Origin: Methanosalsum zhilinae DSM 4017
GTDB taxonomy: Archaea > Halobacteriota > Methanosarcinia > Methanosarcinales > Methanosarcinaceae
NCBI RefSeq assembly: GCF_000217995.1
Contig: NC_015676.1
Span: forward strand, 62,001 to 126,000
Length of the DNA stretch: 64,000 nucleotides
Direction of reading: 5' to 3'
This document shows, in pieces, positions 17,479 to 27,330 of the stretch; position 1 is the stretch's first letter; every line of letters begins with the position of its first letter. Below the pieces are notes generated by a model that was given only the letters and a program-made list of their open reading frames with translations, ran no database searches and was not told the origin of the DNA. The translations under genes and the position numbers were made by a program.

Positions 17479-17736
17479 ATGGGATCAGATATGAAAGAGT
17501 TCACGGCTGAGGAACTTGCAAAATATAATGGAAGGGACGGGAACAGAGCATATGTTGCATACAATGGAAAAGTGTATGATGTAACTGACAGTTTTCTCTG
17601 GGAGGATGGAGATCATCAGGGAATGCATGAAGCAGGTATGAACTTTGATGATGAACTTGATCTGGAAGCTCCCCATGAAGCTGATGTAATGGATGATTTT
17701 CCGGTTGTTGGAACCTTCAGGGAAAATTCTGATTAA
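17479..17736 (+). CDS. Cytochrome b5-like heme/steroid-binding domain protein
   Basis: The protein has 85 aa and a cytochrome b5-like fold: KEFTAEELAKYNGRDGN at the start, AYVAYNGKVYDVTDS, and histidines at DHQGMHEAG and APHEADV. It lacks the HPGG heme-ligand motif of true cytochrome b5, as do many small archaeal and bacterial members, so heme binding is possible but not certain. There is no signal peptide or anchor. A strong GAGGGAGGT ribosome binding site precedes the ATG. The TGTACAGT repeats upstream may regulate it. Confidence 0.75.
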   Translation: MGSDMKEFTAEELAKYNGRDGNRAYVAYNGKVYDVTDSFLWEDGDHQGMHEAGMNFDDELDLEAPHEADVMDDFPVVGTFRENSD

Positions 17737-17809
17737 TGTCTGAGTTCAAATGTATGGCCATTTTCAATATTTATAACCAATATTGACATAATTCACGGGA
17801 GTTTTTTTT

Positions 17810-18622
17810 ATGGATCTTGGAATACTGGAAGAAACGATATTGTATAGTGACATTACGCTGATGAATGTAATACTTTCCATAGTACTGTTGCTTGCTGGAA
17901 TTGCAGTTACAAAGATAGCTACAATTATGTTCAAAAATGGAATGAATAAAAGTAATTTGCCCCAGCTTGTTATTGAATTCCTATCAAAGTTTTTCAGTGT
18001 ACTGCTATATATTGCTGTTATTCTTATATTTGTTTCTTCACTTGGATTTGATGTAAATTCAGTGGTTCTGGGACTTTCTGCTGTAATCGGTCTGATCCTT
18101 GGGTTTGGTATGCAGGATACTCTGACCAACCTTGCATCAGGGATCTGGCTTGCAGCTCTGAGACCACTTGATAAGGATGAGTTCATATCAGTAGGAGGCT
18201 CAAGCGGGACTGTCAGCTCAGTAGGTATAATGGCCACCGAGCTCATTACTCCGGACAACCAGCTTATAACTGTTCCAAACAAACTTGTGTGGGGCAATTC
18301 TATAATTAATTTTACCCGACTTCCCACACGCAGAGCAGCAGTGGATGTTGGAATCAGTTACAAATCCGATCTGGATCAGGCCATTCAGGTTGCCCTTGAT
18401 CTTATGAAAGAACATCCACTGGTTCTGGATGATCCTGCACCTGCTGTAGTTGTTTCAGAACTGGGTGATTCTTCTGTGGACCTTCAGCTTAGAGCATGGA
18501 CTCAGACCCAGAACCTATGGACAGTTAAATGGGACCTTACAGGTGGCATATTTAAAGCATATAATGAAAAAGGCATTGAGATCCCATTCCCGCAGAGGGA
18601 TGTGCATATAAAAAGAGACTGA
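17810..18622 (+). CDS. mscS: Small-conductance mechanosensitive channel (MscS family)
   Basis: The protein has 270 aa. Three transmembrane segments occupy the first ~100 residues. The third carries the glycine/alanine-rich pore helix, followed by GFGMQDTLTNLASGIWLAALRP. This matches the MscS signature, and the beta-domain PNKLVWGNSIINFTR follows. Such channels release solutes during hypo-osmotic shock, fitting a halotolerant or osmotically challenged methanogen. It is transcribed alone and converges with leuB. Confidence 0.88.
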   Translation: MDLGILEETILYSDITLMNVILSIVLLLAGIAVTKIATIMFKNGMNKSNLPQLVIEFLSKFFSVLLYIAVILIFVSSLGFDVNSVVLGLSAVIGLILGFGMQDTLTNLASGIWLAALRPLDKDEFISVGGSSGTVSSVGIMATELITPDNQLITVPNKLVWGNSIINFTRLPTRRAAVDVGISYKSDLDQAIQVALDLMKEHPLVLDDPAPAVVVSELGDSSVDLQLRAWTQTQNLWTVKWDLTGGIFKAYNEKGIEIPFPQRDVHIKRD

Positions 18623-18671
18623 ATGGGTATTTCAATATATACCCATTAATTTTTTTAATTTTGTATTGATT

Positions 18672-19799
18672 TTACTCTTCCAGAACAAGACGAGCTATTT
18701 CATCTCCTACATCTGAGGTTCCAGCTGAACCACCCATATCATAGGTTCTGACCCTTGCTTCACTGATATTTCTTTCAATAGCTGAAACAATGTTTGCTGC
18801 AGCTTCATTTTCACCCAGTTGCTCTATCATCATGGCACCTGCCCAGATTGTTGCTATAGGGTTCACCTTGTTCTGTCCTTTATACTTTGGAGCAGATCCG
18901 TGTATTGGTTCAAACATGCTTGTTCCTTCAGGATTGATATTTCCACCAGGTGCAAGACCCAGTCCACCCTGTATCATGGCCCCCAGATCAGTGATTATGT
19001 CTCCGAACATATTGGGTGTGACCACCACATCAAACCATTCCGGATTTTTGACAAACCACATGGTAATCGCATCAACGTAATTGAAATCTGTTTCCACATC
19101 AGGGTAATTGTCTGCCATGGACTCAAATTCTTCTCTCCAGAATCCGTATATATCGGAGAGTACATTTGCCTTGTCCACAGAAGACAGATGTCCGGAGCGT
19201 TTCTGTGCAAGATCGAAGGCATATTTCATTACCCTCCGGGTACCTTCCTTAGATATCATACCTATCTGATAGGCAATTTCTTCACTGTCAGTATCTATGT
19301 CCAGATCAAACTTTGCTGAATAAAGGTTTCTCTTAACTTCCAGCAGTTTCTGACTGGCACCCCTGGCTGCCCGGCCACCGATTCCGATATACATATCTTC
19401 TGTATTCTCTCTGACAACTACAAAATCAATATCTTCAGGAGTCTTATTCTTAAGGGGTGTCCATACGCCTTCCAGAAGCTTTATTGGTCTGAGGTTGATG
19501 TACTGGTCAAAATAGAACCTTGCAGCAAGCAATATCCCCTTTTCAAGAATTCCAGGTGCAACCCGGGGATCTCCGATAGATCCAAGATAGATTGCAGGAT
19601 ATGCTCCAAGTTCCCTAAGGGTGTCTTCAGAAATCAGCTCCCCGGTTTCCAGATAATGATCGGCTCCATGGGGATAATTTATCCAATCAACATCGAATCC
19701 GTATTTTTCTCCTGCAGCATCTATAACTTTCATACCCTCAGCAACGATATCAGGACCGATTCCGTCGCCTGGTATTACTGGAATTTTATAATTTGTCAT
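18672..19799 (-). CDS. leuB: 3-isopropylmalate (or homoisocitrate) dehydrogenase
   Basis: The protein has 375 aa with the beta-decarboxylating dehydrogenase family signature [10 protein letters not shown] at the N terminus. It also has [14 protein letters not shown], the metal-binding [12 protein letters not shown] and the nucleotide-binding [14 protein letters not shown]. It probably oxidises 3-isopropylmalate in leucine synthesis. In methanogens the close homologue can act in the 2-oxosuberate path to coenzyme B. leuD lies immediately upstream (43 bp), supporting a pathway pair. Confidence 0.88.
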   Translation of the reverse strand: MTNYKIPVIPGDGIGPDIVAEGMKVIDAAGEKYGFDVDWINYPHGADHYLETGELISEDTLRELGAYPAIYLGSIGDPRVAPGILEKGILLAARFYFDQYINLRPIKLLEGVWTPLKNKTPEDIDFVVVRENTEDMYIGIGGRAARGASQKLLEVKRNLYSAKFDLDIDTDSEEIAYQIGMISKEGTRRVMKYAFDLAQKRSGHLSSVDKANVLSDIYGFWREEFESMADNYPDVETDFNYVDAITMWFVKNPEWFDVVVTPNMFGDIITDLGAMIQGGLGLAPGGNINPEGTSMFEPIHGSAPKYKGQNKVNPIATIWAGAMMIEQLGENEAAANIVSAIERNISEARVRTYDMGGSAGTSDVGDEIARLVLEE

Positions 19800-19842
19800 G
19801 TATTATCTCCTTTTCTAGTTATGGCTATGTATGCAAGTCAAT

Positions 19843-20334
19843 TCACGCAATTAGTTTTCTAGTATACTCGATCAAGCCGCCTGCATCAACAATTTCTCTG
19901 ACAAAATCCGGAAGTGGAGTTGCCTGGTACTGTTCATTTTTTGTATGATTTTTGATTATACCTGTTGAGATATCCACTTCTATTACATCTTTATCTTCTA
20001 TCAGATGCGTATCTGGGCATTCCAGAAGAGGAACTCCGATATTGATAGCGTTTCTGAAAAATATACGTGCAAAGGATTTTGCAATGACACATGAAATTCC
20101 TGTGCCTTTGAGTGCAAGAGGTGCATGCTCTCTGGATGAACCACATCCAAAGTTACTTTCCGCAACAACTATATCTCCTTTTTTTACTTCTTTTGCAAAC
20201 TCAGGCCGAACTCCTTCAAAAGCGTGTTTTGCAAGATCTTCGGAGGTGTTGAGTATCAGGTATCTTCCAGGAATGATAGCATCGGTATCTATATCATTTC
20301 CAAATTTCCATGCTCTGCCTTTCATTGATATCAC
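19843..20334 (-). CDS. leuD: 3-isopropylmalate dehydratase small subunit (LeuD/HacB type)
   Basis: The protein has 163 aa with the aconitase swivel domain. Family motifs seen are RAWKFGNDIDTDAIIPGRYL, GSSREHAPLALKG and FFRNAINIGVPLLE. It pairs with a large Fe-S subunit that is not in this window. The substrate-specificity loop near residues 24-30 reads PGRYL, which occurs in methanogen LeuD and homoaconitase-type enzymes, so isopropylmalate or homoaconitate could be the substrate. It is transcribed ahead of leuB. Confidence 0.88.
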   Translation of the reverse strand: MISMKGRAWKFGNDIDTDAIIPGRYLILNTSEDLAKHAFEGVRPEFAKEVKKGDIVVAESNFGCGSSREHAPLALKGTGISCVIAKSFARIFFRNAINIGVPLLECPDTHLIEDKDVIEVDISTGIIKNHTKNEQYQATPLPDFVREIVDAGGLIEYTRKLIA

Positions 20335-20407
20335 CAGAGATTTTAAACTATTTACGATTGTCTGAATAAAACTGAGTATACTTCTGTATCATCCCTTATA
20401 AATGCGA

Positions 20408-21373
20408 TCATTCAATATATTTTTCTCCAGCCAGTTCATGCACCTTCAGATCTGTATCATCTGCATACACAACAGGCCTGCGTATGATGCCATCAAGGTG
20501 CAGTTCAACATTCACATCTCCTCCAAACGTGGCATTATTGCCCAGTGCAATATGTACTGTGCCTGCAACCTTTTCATCTTCAAGAACAATGCCCCTGAGA
20601 ATTGCAGCTGGATTTATCCCAATACCAAGTTCTGCAATATTGCGTGCAGAAGGTCCGACAGAATCCACAAGTGTGCACAGTTTATCACCTGCTTTTCCGG
20701 TGATGGCAACAGCCCTTCGCCCTTCAACCCGGATTGTTATTGGATCATCCAGTATTCCAATCCCACCCATTGCTCCATCTATCACTACTACACCTTCTGC
20801 ATCTGCAGGGGCTACATATACTTCTCCGGCAGGCAGATTTGTCATAGAGCCGGGCTTATGGCAGATTCCGTTATCGATCATCCAGGTACATCCTTTAACA
20901 TTGAACTTAATATCTGTTCCAAGATCTGACGTTACTCTGATAGTTACTGCGTTTTCCAGTTTACTGTACAGAAGCTTTGCATAATCACTGATCTGCTGGT
21001 AATTGGCTGTAAGACCGCCTGAGATCATCATATCAGCAGTAATTCCCGGCATTGTTGCAATTCTTGCTCCCTTTCTGCAGGAGCGAATACGGGCATCTGT
21101 ATGTGTGAGGGATCTGGAAGTAGGAGCTATTACAATGTCGCAATGTTCCATGGCGCAGGCAACCGGGTCAGGTGGCTCCTGTCCGTCATATTTTCTGGGA
21201 TTCATTTTCATGAGAAGCACTTCACACCCTATCTCAGAAGCACTGGAAAAAAGTGCTTTTGAAATTCTTTCATCGGTATCTGTGTCCGTGATGATAAGAA
21301 GTGATTCACCGGGCTGTGCATTCATGCAGGTCTTAAGTATTTTATCGGCAGTTATCTTCATGTTATGTGTCAT
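20408..21373 (-). CDS. Aminopeptidase-like protein (M29-related)
   Basis: The protein has 321 aa. It resembles leucyl aminopeptidase/aminopeptidase T-like proteins, with an N-terminal Rossmann-like half (GESLLIITDTDTDERI, DIVIAPTSRSLTHT), a central NLPAGEVYVAP motif and C-terminal ALGNNATFGG. It probably binds two metals. The specific reaction is unknown. The ATG at 21373 is two bases past the TGA of the HerA-like gene, so the two are coupled. A longer in-frame reading to 21493 would overlap that gene and is rejected. Confidence 0.7.
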   Translation of the reverse strand: MTHNMKITADKILKTCMNAQPGESLLIITDTDTDERISKALFSSASEIGCEVLLMKMNPRKYDGQEPPDPVACAMEHCDIVIAPTSRSLTHTDARIRSCRKGARIATMPGITADMMISGGLTANYQQISDYAKLLYSKLENAVTIRVTSDLGTDIKFNVKGCTWMIDNGICHKPGSMTNLPAGEVYVAPADAEGVVVIDGAMGGIGILDDPITIRVEGRRAVAITGKAGDKLCTLVDSVGPSARNIAELGIGINPAAILRGIVLEDEKVAGTVHIALGNNATFGGDVNVELHLDGIIRRPVVYADDTDLKVHELAGEKYIE

Positions 21374-21374
21374 A

Positions 21375-22679
21375 TCACCAATCTCCTGTTCTTGCTTTTT
21401 CCAGAGGTAGGGCAAGTGGCTCGTCTCCTCCATGCCAGCTAAGGCGGGGCCGCATCCTGACCACATGCGTTGTCTCAGAGGTATCATCCACAATCAATCC
21501 AACTCCCCTGCTCTGTCCAAGTTTTTTTATTGAATCGCTAAAACCTTCCTTCATATAAGTGGGTCTTGTGGATTCCAGTGCCTTTATATCATCACCTGCA
21601 GTCAGTCTGTGGCAGATTACTAGATCTGATTGTGAGATTACATCCGGATCAATTGCAGATGGTCTCTGAGTTGCAAATACAATGGAAAGACCAGGCTGGC
21701 GACCCTGACGTAGCCATTCGTTTATGAGAACATCTGAAGCAAGGGTTCTGCTATCGGCAGGTATAAACAGGTGTGCTTCATCTATAAACATCCAGACCAT
21801 GGGAATTCCTGATATATCCTCTGTAATCTCATTCATCATCCTTTTTTCATGCATTCTCCTTGCATCCAGTCTTCTCTGATATATCTCCAGACCTATTATT
21901 CTGACAATTGCAGCTCTTGCACTGTTATTTTTCACTGTGCTCACATCAATTACAGAGACTCCTTCATTTTTTACCAGTTCAGATATATCCGTTCCTTTTC
22001 TGCTGAAAATGCCCCATGAGATTGCACTGATCATATAATTCTCTGCAGCATCTCTGGCATTACTGGTACAGCGTTTATCCTGGTGGATATTTTCTATTAT
22101 CTCTTCGATTGAGAAGTCATGTTCGCTCTTGTGAAGATCGTGTACTACTCTTATTAGAAGAGTTCCTGCAGGTGATGTTTCATCTATACCGAACAATTTG
22201 CACCACTGGTAACCATCCATATGTGAGGTCCGGATAGAGAACGAAGCTACATCTATGTTTCTCTGTCTGTATTCCCCCACCTTATCCTGTGGAACAAAGA
22301 CCGTGACATCGAATTTATCTGGTTCGAGACCCCAATCGGATAAATTTTGATTCTGAGCTGTATTTTTCTTTCCCAGGGTCCAGAATATGCCCATTGTATC
22401 TATTACAACAGAGGCAATATTCTGCCTGATGCTTTCTGGCAGCCGCTCGATCTCCTCAATAAGGATTCCCATGGTATATGATTTGCCGTATCCTCTCTTG
22501 CCACATATTAGTAATGCATGCGGCCTAAGAGCATCCAGAGCTACTCTGGCACCTGATGATCTGTCAATTGCCAGGTATCTACCAATCTGGAGTATACCTG
22601 TTTTGCTCTGGCTATCTCTTCCCAGAACATACTGATGTCTGGAAACTCCCTGATCAAAATAATTTGTAACAGTTGGCAT
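21375..22679 (-). CDS. HerA-like ATPase (DUF87/FtsK-HerA family)
   Basis: The protein has 434 aa. The Walker A is CGKRGYGKSYT near residue 59, and the Walker B is VWMFIDEAH (about 306-314) followed by PADSRT. FATQRPSAIDPDVISQ forms the sensor region and SDLVICHRL follows. HerA-type ATPases are hexameric DNA translocases; the classical HerA works with NurA and Mre11-Rad50 in end resection. No NurA or Rad50 is adjacent here, so a separate HerA-like role is possible. It forms an operon with the M29-like gene and diverges from the MFS gene. Confidence 0.78.
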   Translation of the reverse strand: MPTVTNYFDQGVSRHQYVLGRDSQSKTGILQIGRYLAIDRSSGARVALDALRPHALLICGKRGYGKSYTMGILIEEIERLPESIRQNIASVVIDTMGIFWTLGKKNTAQNQNLSDWGLEPDKFDVTVFVPQDKVGEYRQRNIDVASFSIRTSHMDGYQWCKLFGIDETSPAGTLLIRVVHDLHKSEHDFSIEEIIENIHQDKRCTSNARDAAENYMISAISWGIFSRKGTDISELVKNEGVSVIDVSTVKNNSARAAIVRIIGLEIYQRRLDARRMHEKRMMNEITEDISGIPMVWMFIDEAHLFIPADSRTLASDVLINEWLRQGRQPGLSIVFATQRPSAIDPDVISQSDLVICHRLTAGDDIKALESTRPTYMKEGFSDSIKKLGQSRGVGLIVDDTSETTHVVRMRPRLSWHGGDEPLALPLEKARTGDW

Positions 22680-22766
22680 GATATCTGAACTGCTCGGTAC
22701 ATATATATGTGTTTATATTTGTTTATTAATGCTGCTTCAGATCAACGTACCACTCATGGAAAAATA

Positions 22767-23972
22767 ATGATGTCCGATGCAAGAAATACTTACATAGATC
22801 GTGAAAGGCAGATATTTTTACTGTCAACTGGCACGTTCTGCATATTTCTGGCACTGCTGTCTCTGATCCCGCTTCTTCCAATGATCTCAGATGAGCTGGC
22901 AATCTCGCGCTCAGAACTGGGTTGGGTAGCCGGTGTATTCATGATATGTATGGCACTGTTCCAGATACCCTTTGGCCTGCTGTCGGATAGGTTTGGAAGA
23001 AGGCCCATGATTATTTCCGGAATGCTGATATTTACAGCAGGTGTCTTCATGCTGGGTATTTCTTCCACGTTTGTATCCCTGCTGGCAGCCAGAGCTATAT
23101 CTGGTATAGGGGCTGCTATATTCTTCACCACTTCTTTTACCATGGTAGGGGATCTTTACAGGTTGCGGGAAAGGGGACATGCCATGGGAATCCTGGCAAT
23201 TGCAACGGGTTTTGGAACTGTGCTGGGATATTCCATGGGCGGGCTTCTGGGAGACCTTTATGGTTGGAGGTTTGTATTTATCTGGTTTTCTGCACTGACA
23301 TTACTGGTGGCAATATCCTTTCTTTTACTCAAGGAGACCGGATACTGTACTGAAGGTGGTTACTGTTACAGGGATATGATCTATCTGTCATTTGATGTTT
23401 TCAGGATTAAGAGTGTAGTACTGGTAACCCTGATTGCCATGATGTGCAATATGGCATCAATCGGATCATCATACGTGCTCCCGTTCTATGCCCAGGATGC
23501 AGGGATGTCGGTGGCTGTAACAGGTCTGATATTCATTCCGTTTGCCATTGTAAGTTCAGCAGGTGCTTCAGCATGTGGCAAATGCTCTGATATAGTGGGC
23601 AGAAGACGTCCACTTATAGTGGTAACTACCATTGCAGGTCTGGCACTTGTGATATTTTCATGGCTGCCTGTAAACGCACCTGCCATGGCAGTCAATTTTG
23701 CACTGGTAGGACTGTGCTTTGGTCCGGTTGTTACTCTCACCTCTACTATACTGGTGGATCATGTGGTCAGGGAGGACTCTCATATTCTTGGTACTTCTAT
23801 GGGTACATTCAATATGATACGCTGGATGGGTGCGGCATTTGGCCCGGTGGCTGGTGGAATAATGCTGGAGGTCTATGGCCCTGAATTATCTTTCATGGTC
23901 TTTGGCCTGCTGATACTTATCTCAGCGGTTCTTTCAATCATGATCTATGAAGAATGGATGGACAATGAATGA
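22767..23972 (+). CDS. MFS transporter
   Basis: The protein has about 401 aa with 12 predicted transmembrane segments. The MFS loop motif FGLLSDRFGRRPMII follows helix 2, and a weaker copy, ACGKCSDIVGRRRPL, lies between helices 8 and 9. It resembles drug/proton antiporters of the DHA1 type. The substrate is not predictable. ATGs at 22767 and 22770 are both possible. The upstream start at 22707 adds a non-conserved stretch and is not preferred. It converges with the flavoprotein gene, two bases from its stop. Confidence 0.85.
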   Translation: MMSDARNTYIDRERQIFLLSTGTFCIFLALLSLIPLLPMISDELAISRSELGWVAGVFMICMALFQIPFGLLSDRFGRRPMIISGMLIFTAGVFMLGISSTFVSLLAARAISGIGAAIFFTTSFTMVGDLYRLRERGHAMGILAIATGFGTVLGYSMGGLLGDLYGWRFVFIWFSALTLLVAISFLLLKETGYCTEGGYCYRDMIYLSFDVFRIKSVVLVTLIAMMCNMASIGSSYVLPFYAQDAGMSVAVTGLIFIPFAIVSSAGASACGKCSDIVGRRRPLIVVTTIAGLALVIFSWLPVNAPAMAVNFALVGLCFGPVVTLTSTILVDHVVREDSHILGTSMGTFNMIRWMGAAFGPVAGGIMLEVYGPELSFMVFGLLILISAVLSIMIYEEWMDNE

Positions 23973-23974
23973 AC

Positions 23975-25402
23975 TTATCTATTTTCAATATTTAGAATAC
24001 CACGGCCTGCGAGCACTCCGGTTGCTGCGGCATTGACAATATCTCTCGAAAGCCCTGCACCATCACCTGCCGCAAAAAGGTTTCTGATATCTGTTTGCAT
24101 ATTCCTGTCTACATGTATCTTCATTGAATAGAATTTGACCTCAGGGGCATAAAGAAGAGTGGAGTCTGAGGCAACGCCAGGGATGATTCTATCCAGAATT
24201 TCCAGACCTTCAATAATGTCCATCACTATTCTGTGGGGCATTGCCATGGAAATATCTCCAGGTGTAACCTCCTTTAGTGTATTGATCACAGAATTTCTTT
24301 CAAGTCTGCTGGAGGTTGACCTTCTACCCCTTCTCAGGTCTCCCATTCGCTGGAGTACCGGCTTACCGCCTCCAATGGTTGTTGCAAGCTTTGCAACAGA
24401 ACGGGCATATTTGATCGTATTTTCGATTGGTTCTGTTAACTCCACATGAACCAGGAAGGCAAAATTTGTATTTTCAGACATCCTGCTGTGCAGTGAATGA
24501 CCGTTTGTAGCGATAAAGCCTTCATATTCCTCCTTTACAACAAAACCATGGTCGTTTGTACAGAAAGTTCTTACAAAATCATCATATTTTCTGGTCTGGA
24601 TATGGAATTTCGGGTCTCTGTTAATTTTTGTAACAGGGTCCATGATAATTGCAGGAACTTCCACCCTGACCCCAATGTCAATCCCTGCATACCTGGCTTT
24701 TATGGAATGCCTGTCAACCAGCTGGTTAACCCAGTCCCCACCGATTCTTCCTGGTGCCAGGAGAGTATATTTTACATTGATACAATCTCCTCCGGACAGA
24801 ACAATTCCTTTGCAGATACTGTTCTCGATTATAAGGTCATCCACCCTTGTATTTAATAGAAAATCAACTCCCTGTTCATCCAGTCTGTTCTTGAATCTTG
24901 TAATAACTTCAGGAGCATTGTCTGAACCTATATGACGCTGTCTGATCTCAATGAACCTGGCACCCACCGATGCAGCCCTTCTTTTAAGGTCCTCTATGTC
25001 GCTCTCGGCTGGAGAATAGAGCTTTTCAGTAGCACCGCATTCAAGAAAAATCCGGTCCACATATTCTACCAGATCCCAGGAGGTTCTGTGATCTCCTGTA
25101 TACTCTGTCAGGTTACCTCCAATATCTGGTCGCAGGTTAAGTGTTCCGTCAGAATAGGTGCCTGCACCTCCAACACCACACATGATATCACAGGGAGTGC
25201 AGTGGGTGCAGTGCTGGATGGAGTCAATCGGACATTCCCTTTTATCGATATTTTCTCCCATATCCACAACCAGAACATTCATACCACTGGATGACATCTC
25301 ATTTGCAGCAAACATTCCTGCAGGTCCTGCGCCAATCACAACAGCATCATACTGTGATTCTCTGATAGTTGATCTGTCAACATCCATGATGTATCCGACC
25401 AT
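23975..25402 (-). CDS. FAD-dependent dehydrogenase-like protein
   Basis: The protein has 475 aa with an N-terminal FAD-binding motif VVIGAGPAGMFAANEM and a C-terminal FAD motif LFAAGDGAGLSRDIVNAAATG. Near residue 57 is a cluster of cysteines, CPIDSIQHCTHCTPCDIMCG, followed by GGAGTYSDGTLNLRP. This matches an uncharacterised family of FAD-dependent dehydrogenases (COG2509-like). The substrate is unknown. Two ATGs (25402 and 25387) are possible starts. Confidence 0.75.
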   Translation of the reverse strand: MVGYIMDVDRSTIRESQYDAVVIGAGPAGMFAANEMSSSGMNVLVVDMGENIDKRECPIDSIQHCTHCTPCDIMCGVGGAGTYSDGTLNLRPDIGGNLTEYTGDHRTSWDLVEYVDRIFLECGATEKLYSPAESDIEDLKRRAASVGARFIEIRQRHIGSDNAPEVITRFKNRLDEQGVDFLLNTRVDDLIIENSICKGIVLSGGDCINVKYTLLAPGRIGGDWVNQLVDRHSIKARYAGIDIGVRVEVPAIIMDPVTKINRDPKFHIQTRKYDDFVRTFCTNDHGFVVKEEYEGFIATNGHSLHSRMSENTNFAFLVHVELTEPIENTIKYARSVAKLATTIGGGKPVLQRMGDLRRGRRSTSSRLERNSVINTLKEVTPGDISMAMPHRIVMDIIEGLEILDRIIPGVASDSTLLYAPEVKFYSMKIHVDRNMQTDIRNLFAAGDGAGLSRDIVNAAATGVLAGRGILNIENR

Positions 25403-25443
25403 TTCCGGCTGATGGTGTGGGTATTATGAAATCCGCTTCTTTT

Positions 25444-26514
25444 TCAGGATATGATCCTGTCCAGCTGGTTAAGTCTCTGGCCCAGTTTTATTTCCTGGGC
25501 AATTCTCCTACCGGTTGAAAGATTTTCTTCAATCAGGTCCGAATAGGGGGAGCCTGACATGTAGATATTTGTACCTGCAACAATACGTGCAGAAATTTCG
25601 AACACTTTTATCTCAAGTTTGTCTGTAAAAACGGTTTCCAGGCAGAAAGGTCCGATCATGCCTCCAAACATTTTGATGGATTGCTCCACCACCTTTTCAC
25701 CTATACTGAATACCAGTGGAAGCAGGGATTCTCTTGCAATAAGTGGAACATTGCCTGTTACAACATACGTTGGCTGTATACCAGCTTCAGTTAGCTCTTT
25801 TGGAGAACCCAGCCTGAATATTTCATCTGCATTGGATTCTACCCTGCGGTCCATGCTCAGCATCTCAAGTGTTCCTTCACTCAGAGAATATCCTTCATTT
25901 CTGAGGGGAGAGTAGAAATAGTGGAGATAGTATCGTGTACCTATAATAAATTCCTGTATTGTATATTTCTGATGGGGTTCTATGTATCTCTCAAATTCTT
26001 CATAACTCTTTGCAACAAAGAATCCACGTCCACCCCTTGCACCATGATACTTGACCATTACAGGTCCATTGATATCCCTTGGATCCTCGATCTTTCGAGG
26101 CATATGAATGCCTGCACCTTCAAGCCATTCTCTTTCCTTATCCCTGTCAGATTCCCAGTTGAGAACATTCCGGTTACCGAATGTAGGCACTGCAAGATCG
26201 GTAAACTTATCACTTCCCATATACTCAACAAATGAACCATGAGGCACAATAATTGCATTCTTTTCTCTGAGTTTATCTGCAATGTCCGGTATCTGCTGGT
26301 AGCTATCAACTATAATATATTCATCAGGTTTTGCCTTGGGGAAAGCATCATAGAACCTAGGAGGCTCTCCTACACAAATCCCGATAGTTCTGAATCCCTC
26401 CTTTCTGGCACCATCGAATATCTGAAGACTGGAATGTGAACAGACAGTCGCAATGGAAATTTTTTTCTGATCATAACTTTGCAGTATATCCAGGATTTGC
26501 TTTTTTTCTATCAT
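25444..26514 (-). CDS. purP: FAICAR synthetase PurP (formate-AICAR ligase)
   Basis: The protein has 356 aa. PurP is an archaeal ATP-grasp enzyme that formylates AICAR with free formate and ATP. Family features are IATVCSHSSLQIFDGARKEG near the N terminus, PRFYDAFPKAKPDEY, PVMVKYHGARGGRGFF and a metal-binding ETVFTDKLEIKVFEISAR end. The start ATG at 26514 matches the family; an in-frame start at 26580 adds 22 unrelated residues. It complements the folate-dependent PurN, so this organism uses both one-carbon sources in purine synthesis. Confidence 0.92.
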   Translation of the reverse strand: MIEKKQILDILQSYDQKKISIATVCSHSSLQIFDGARKEGFRTIGICVGEPPRFYDAFPKAKPDEYIIVDSYQQIPDIADKLREKNAIIVPHGSFVEYMGSDKFTDLAVPTFGNRNVLNWESDRDKEREWLEGAGIHMPRKIEDPRDINGPVMVKYHGARGGRGFFVAKSYEEFERYIEPHQKYTIQEFIIGTRYYLHYFYSPLRNEGYSLSEGTLEMLSMDRRVESNADEIFRLGSPKELTEAGIQPTYVVTGNVPLIARESLLPLVFSIGEKVVEQSIKMFGGMIGPFCLETVFTDKLEIKVFEISARIVAGTNIYMSGSPYSDLIEENLSTGRRIAQEIKLGQRLNQLDRIIS

Positions 26515-26678
26515 AATTAAGCCCCAAAAATTTACATTACATTGTATTATCTCATATTTAAGTTTAGGGGATGAATTCACATAATTTTTGTTTCTGGAGC
26601 ATATAAAGCAGCAAAGGTTCAGATCAAATTGAACTATACAGAAATGTTATCAACTACAGATTCATATTATCTGTTGTT

Positions 26679-27308
26679 ATGGATAATAATGATGAGCGTG
26701 CACCCCAGAATCTAGATAAAGTGATTGTTCTGCCTCTTGGGGATAGTTCCAGAAGGATAGCTCAGGCCCTATCCAATGATAAAGCACTAAAAATACTGGA
26801 ACTGCTTGCAGAAAAACCAATGTCTGCAACTTCAATTGCCAGTAATCTGGATCTGCCCCTGACAACGGTCAAATACAATCTTGATACCCTTATAGAAACT
26901 GATCTAATAAGGGTAAAGGAAACTAAATGGAGTCAGAAGGGCAGACAGATAAAAATATACGAACCTGTTCAGAAGCTGATAGTGGTTGCACCAGGCTCCA
27001 GAGATGTTGAATCCTCATCGATTAGAGGTATTTTACAGAAATACCTGGGACTGGCGATGGGTGCAGGAATTGTTGCAGGTGGTATTGAGTATATCTCAAG
27101 GACTCTTACTGGAAATGATACACTCCGGTCTGCTGAATATGGAATAATGGATACTGCTATGGAAGAGACAAATGACATGATCTTTGAACCTGTAGGGGGA
27201 TTTTTGCCATTTGATATCGGGTATTCACCGGGCATATGGTTCTTTCTGGGATGTGTCTTTGTTATATTTGCCATGCTGATGTGGGAAATGTATTATAGGA
27301 AAAAATAA
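26679..27308 (+). CDS. Membrane-anchored winged-helix regulator (ArsR-like)
   Basis: The protein has 209 aa. Residues 20-105 form a winged helix (LSNDKALKILELLAEKPMS, TSIASNLDLPLTTVKYNLD). Two hydrophobic segments follow: residues 120-138 (GLAMGAGIVAGGIEYIS) and residues 185-205 (FFLGCVFVIFAMLMWEMYY). It is probably a membrane-tethered DNA-binding sensor of a type common in Methanosarcinales. Its signal and targets are unknown. truA follows 22 bases later and may be cotranscribed. Confidence 0.72.
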   Translation: MDNNDERAPQNLDKVIVLPLGDSSRRIAQALSNDKALKILELLAEKPMSATSIASNLDLPLTTVKYNLDTLIETDLIRVKETKWSQKGRQIKIYEPVQKLIVVAPGSRDVESSSIRGILQKYLGLAMGAGIVAGGIEYISRTLTGNDTLRSAEYGIMDTAMEETNDMIFEPVGGFLPFDIGYSPGIWFFLGCVFVIFAMLMWEMYYRKK

Positions 27309-27330
27309 ATATGTGCTTTCAGGGAAGCAT

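Noticed and set aside
18819-19319. 166-aa ORF on plus strand
   Set aside because: It is a shadow of leuB on the opposite strand.
20408-21493. Longer M29-like protein beginning at 21493
   Set aside because: It would overlap the end of the HerA-like gene by about 120 bases. The ATG at 21373 is immediately past that stop.
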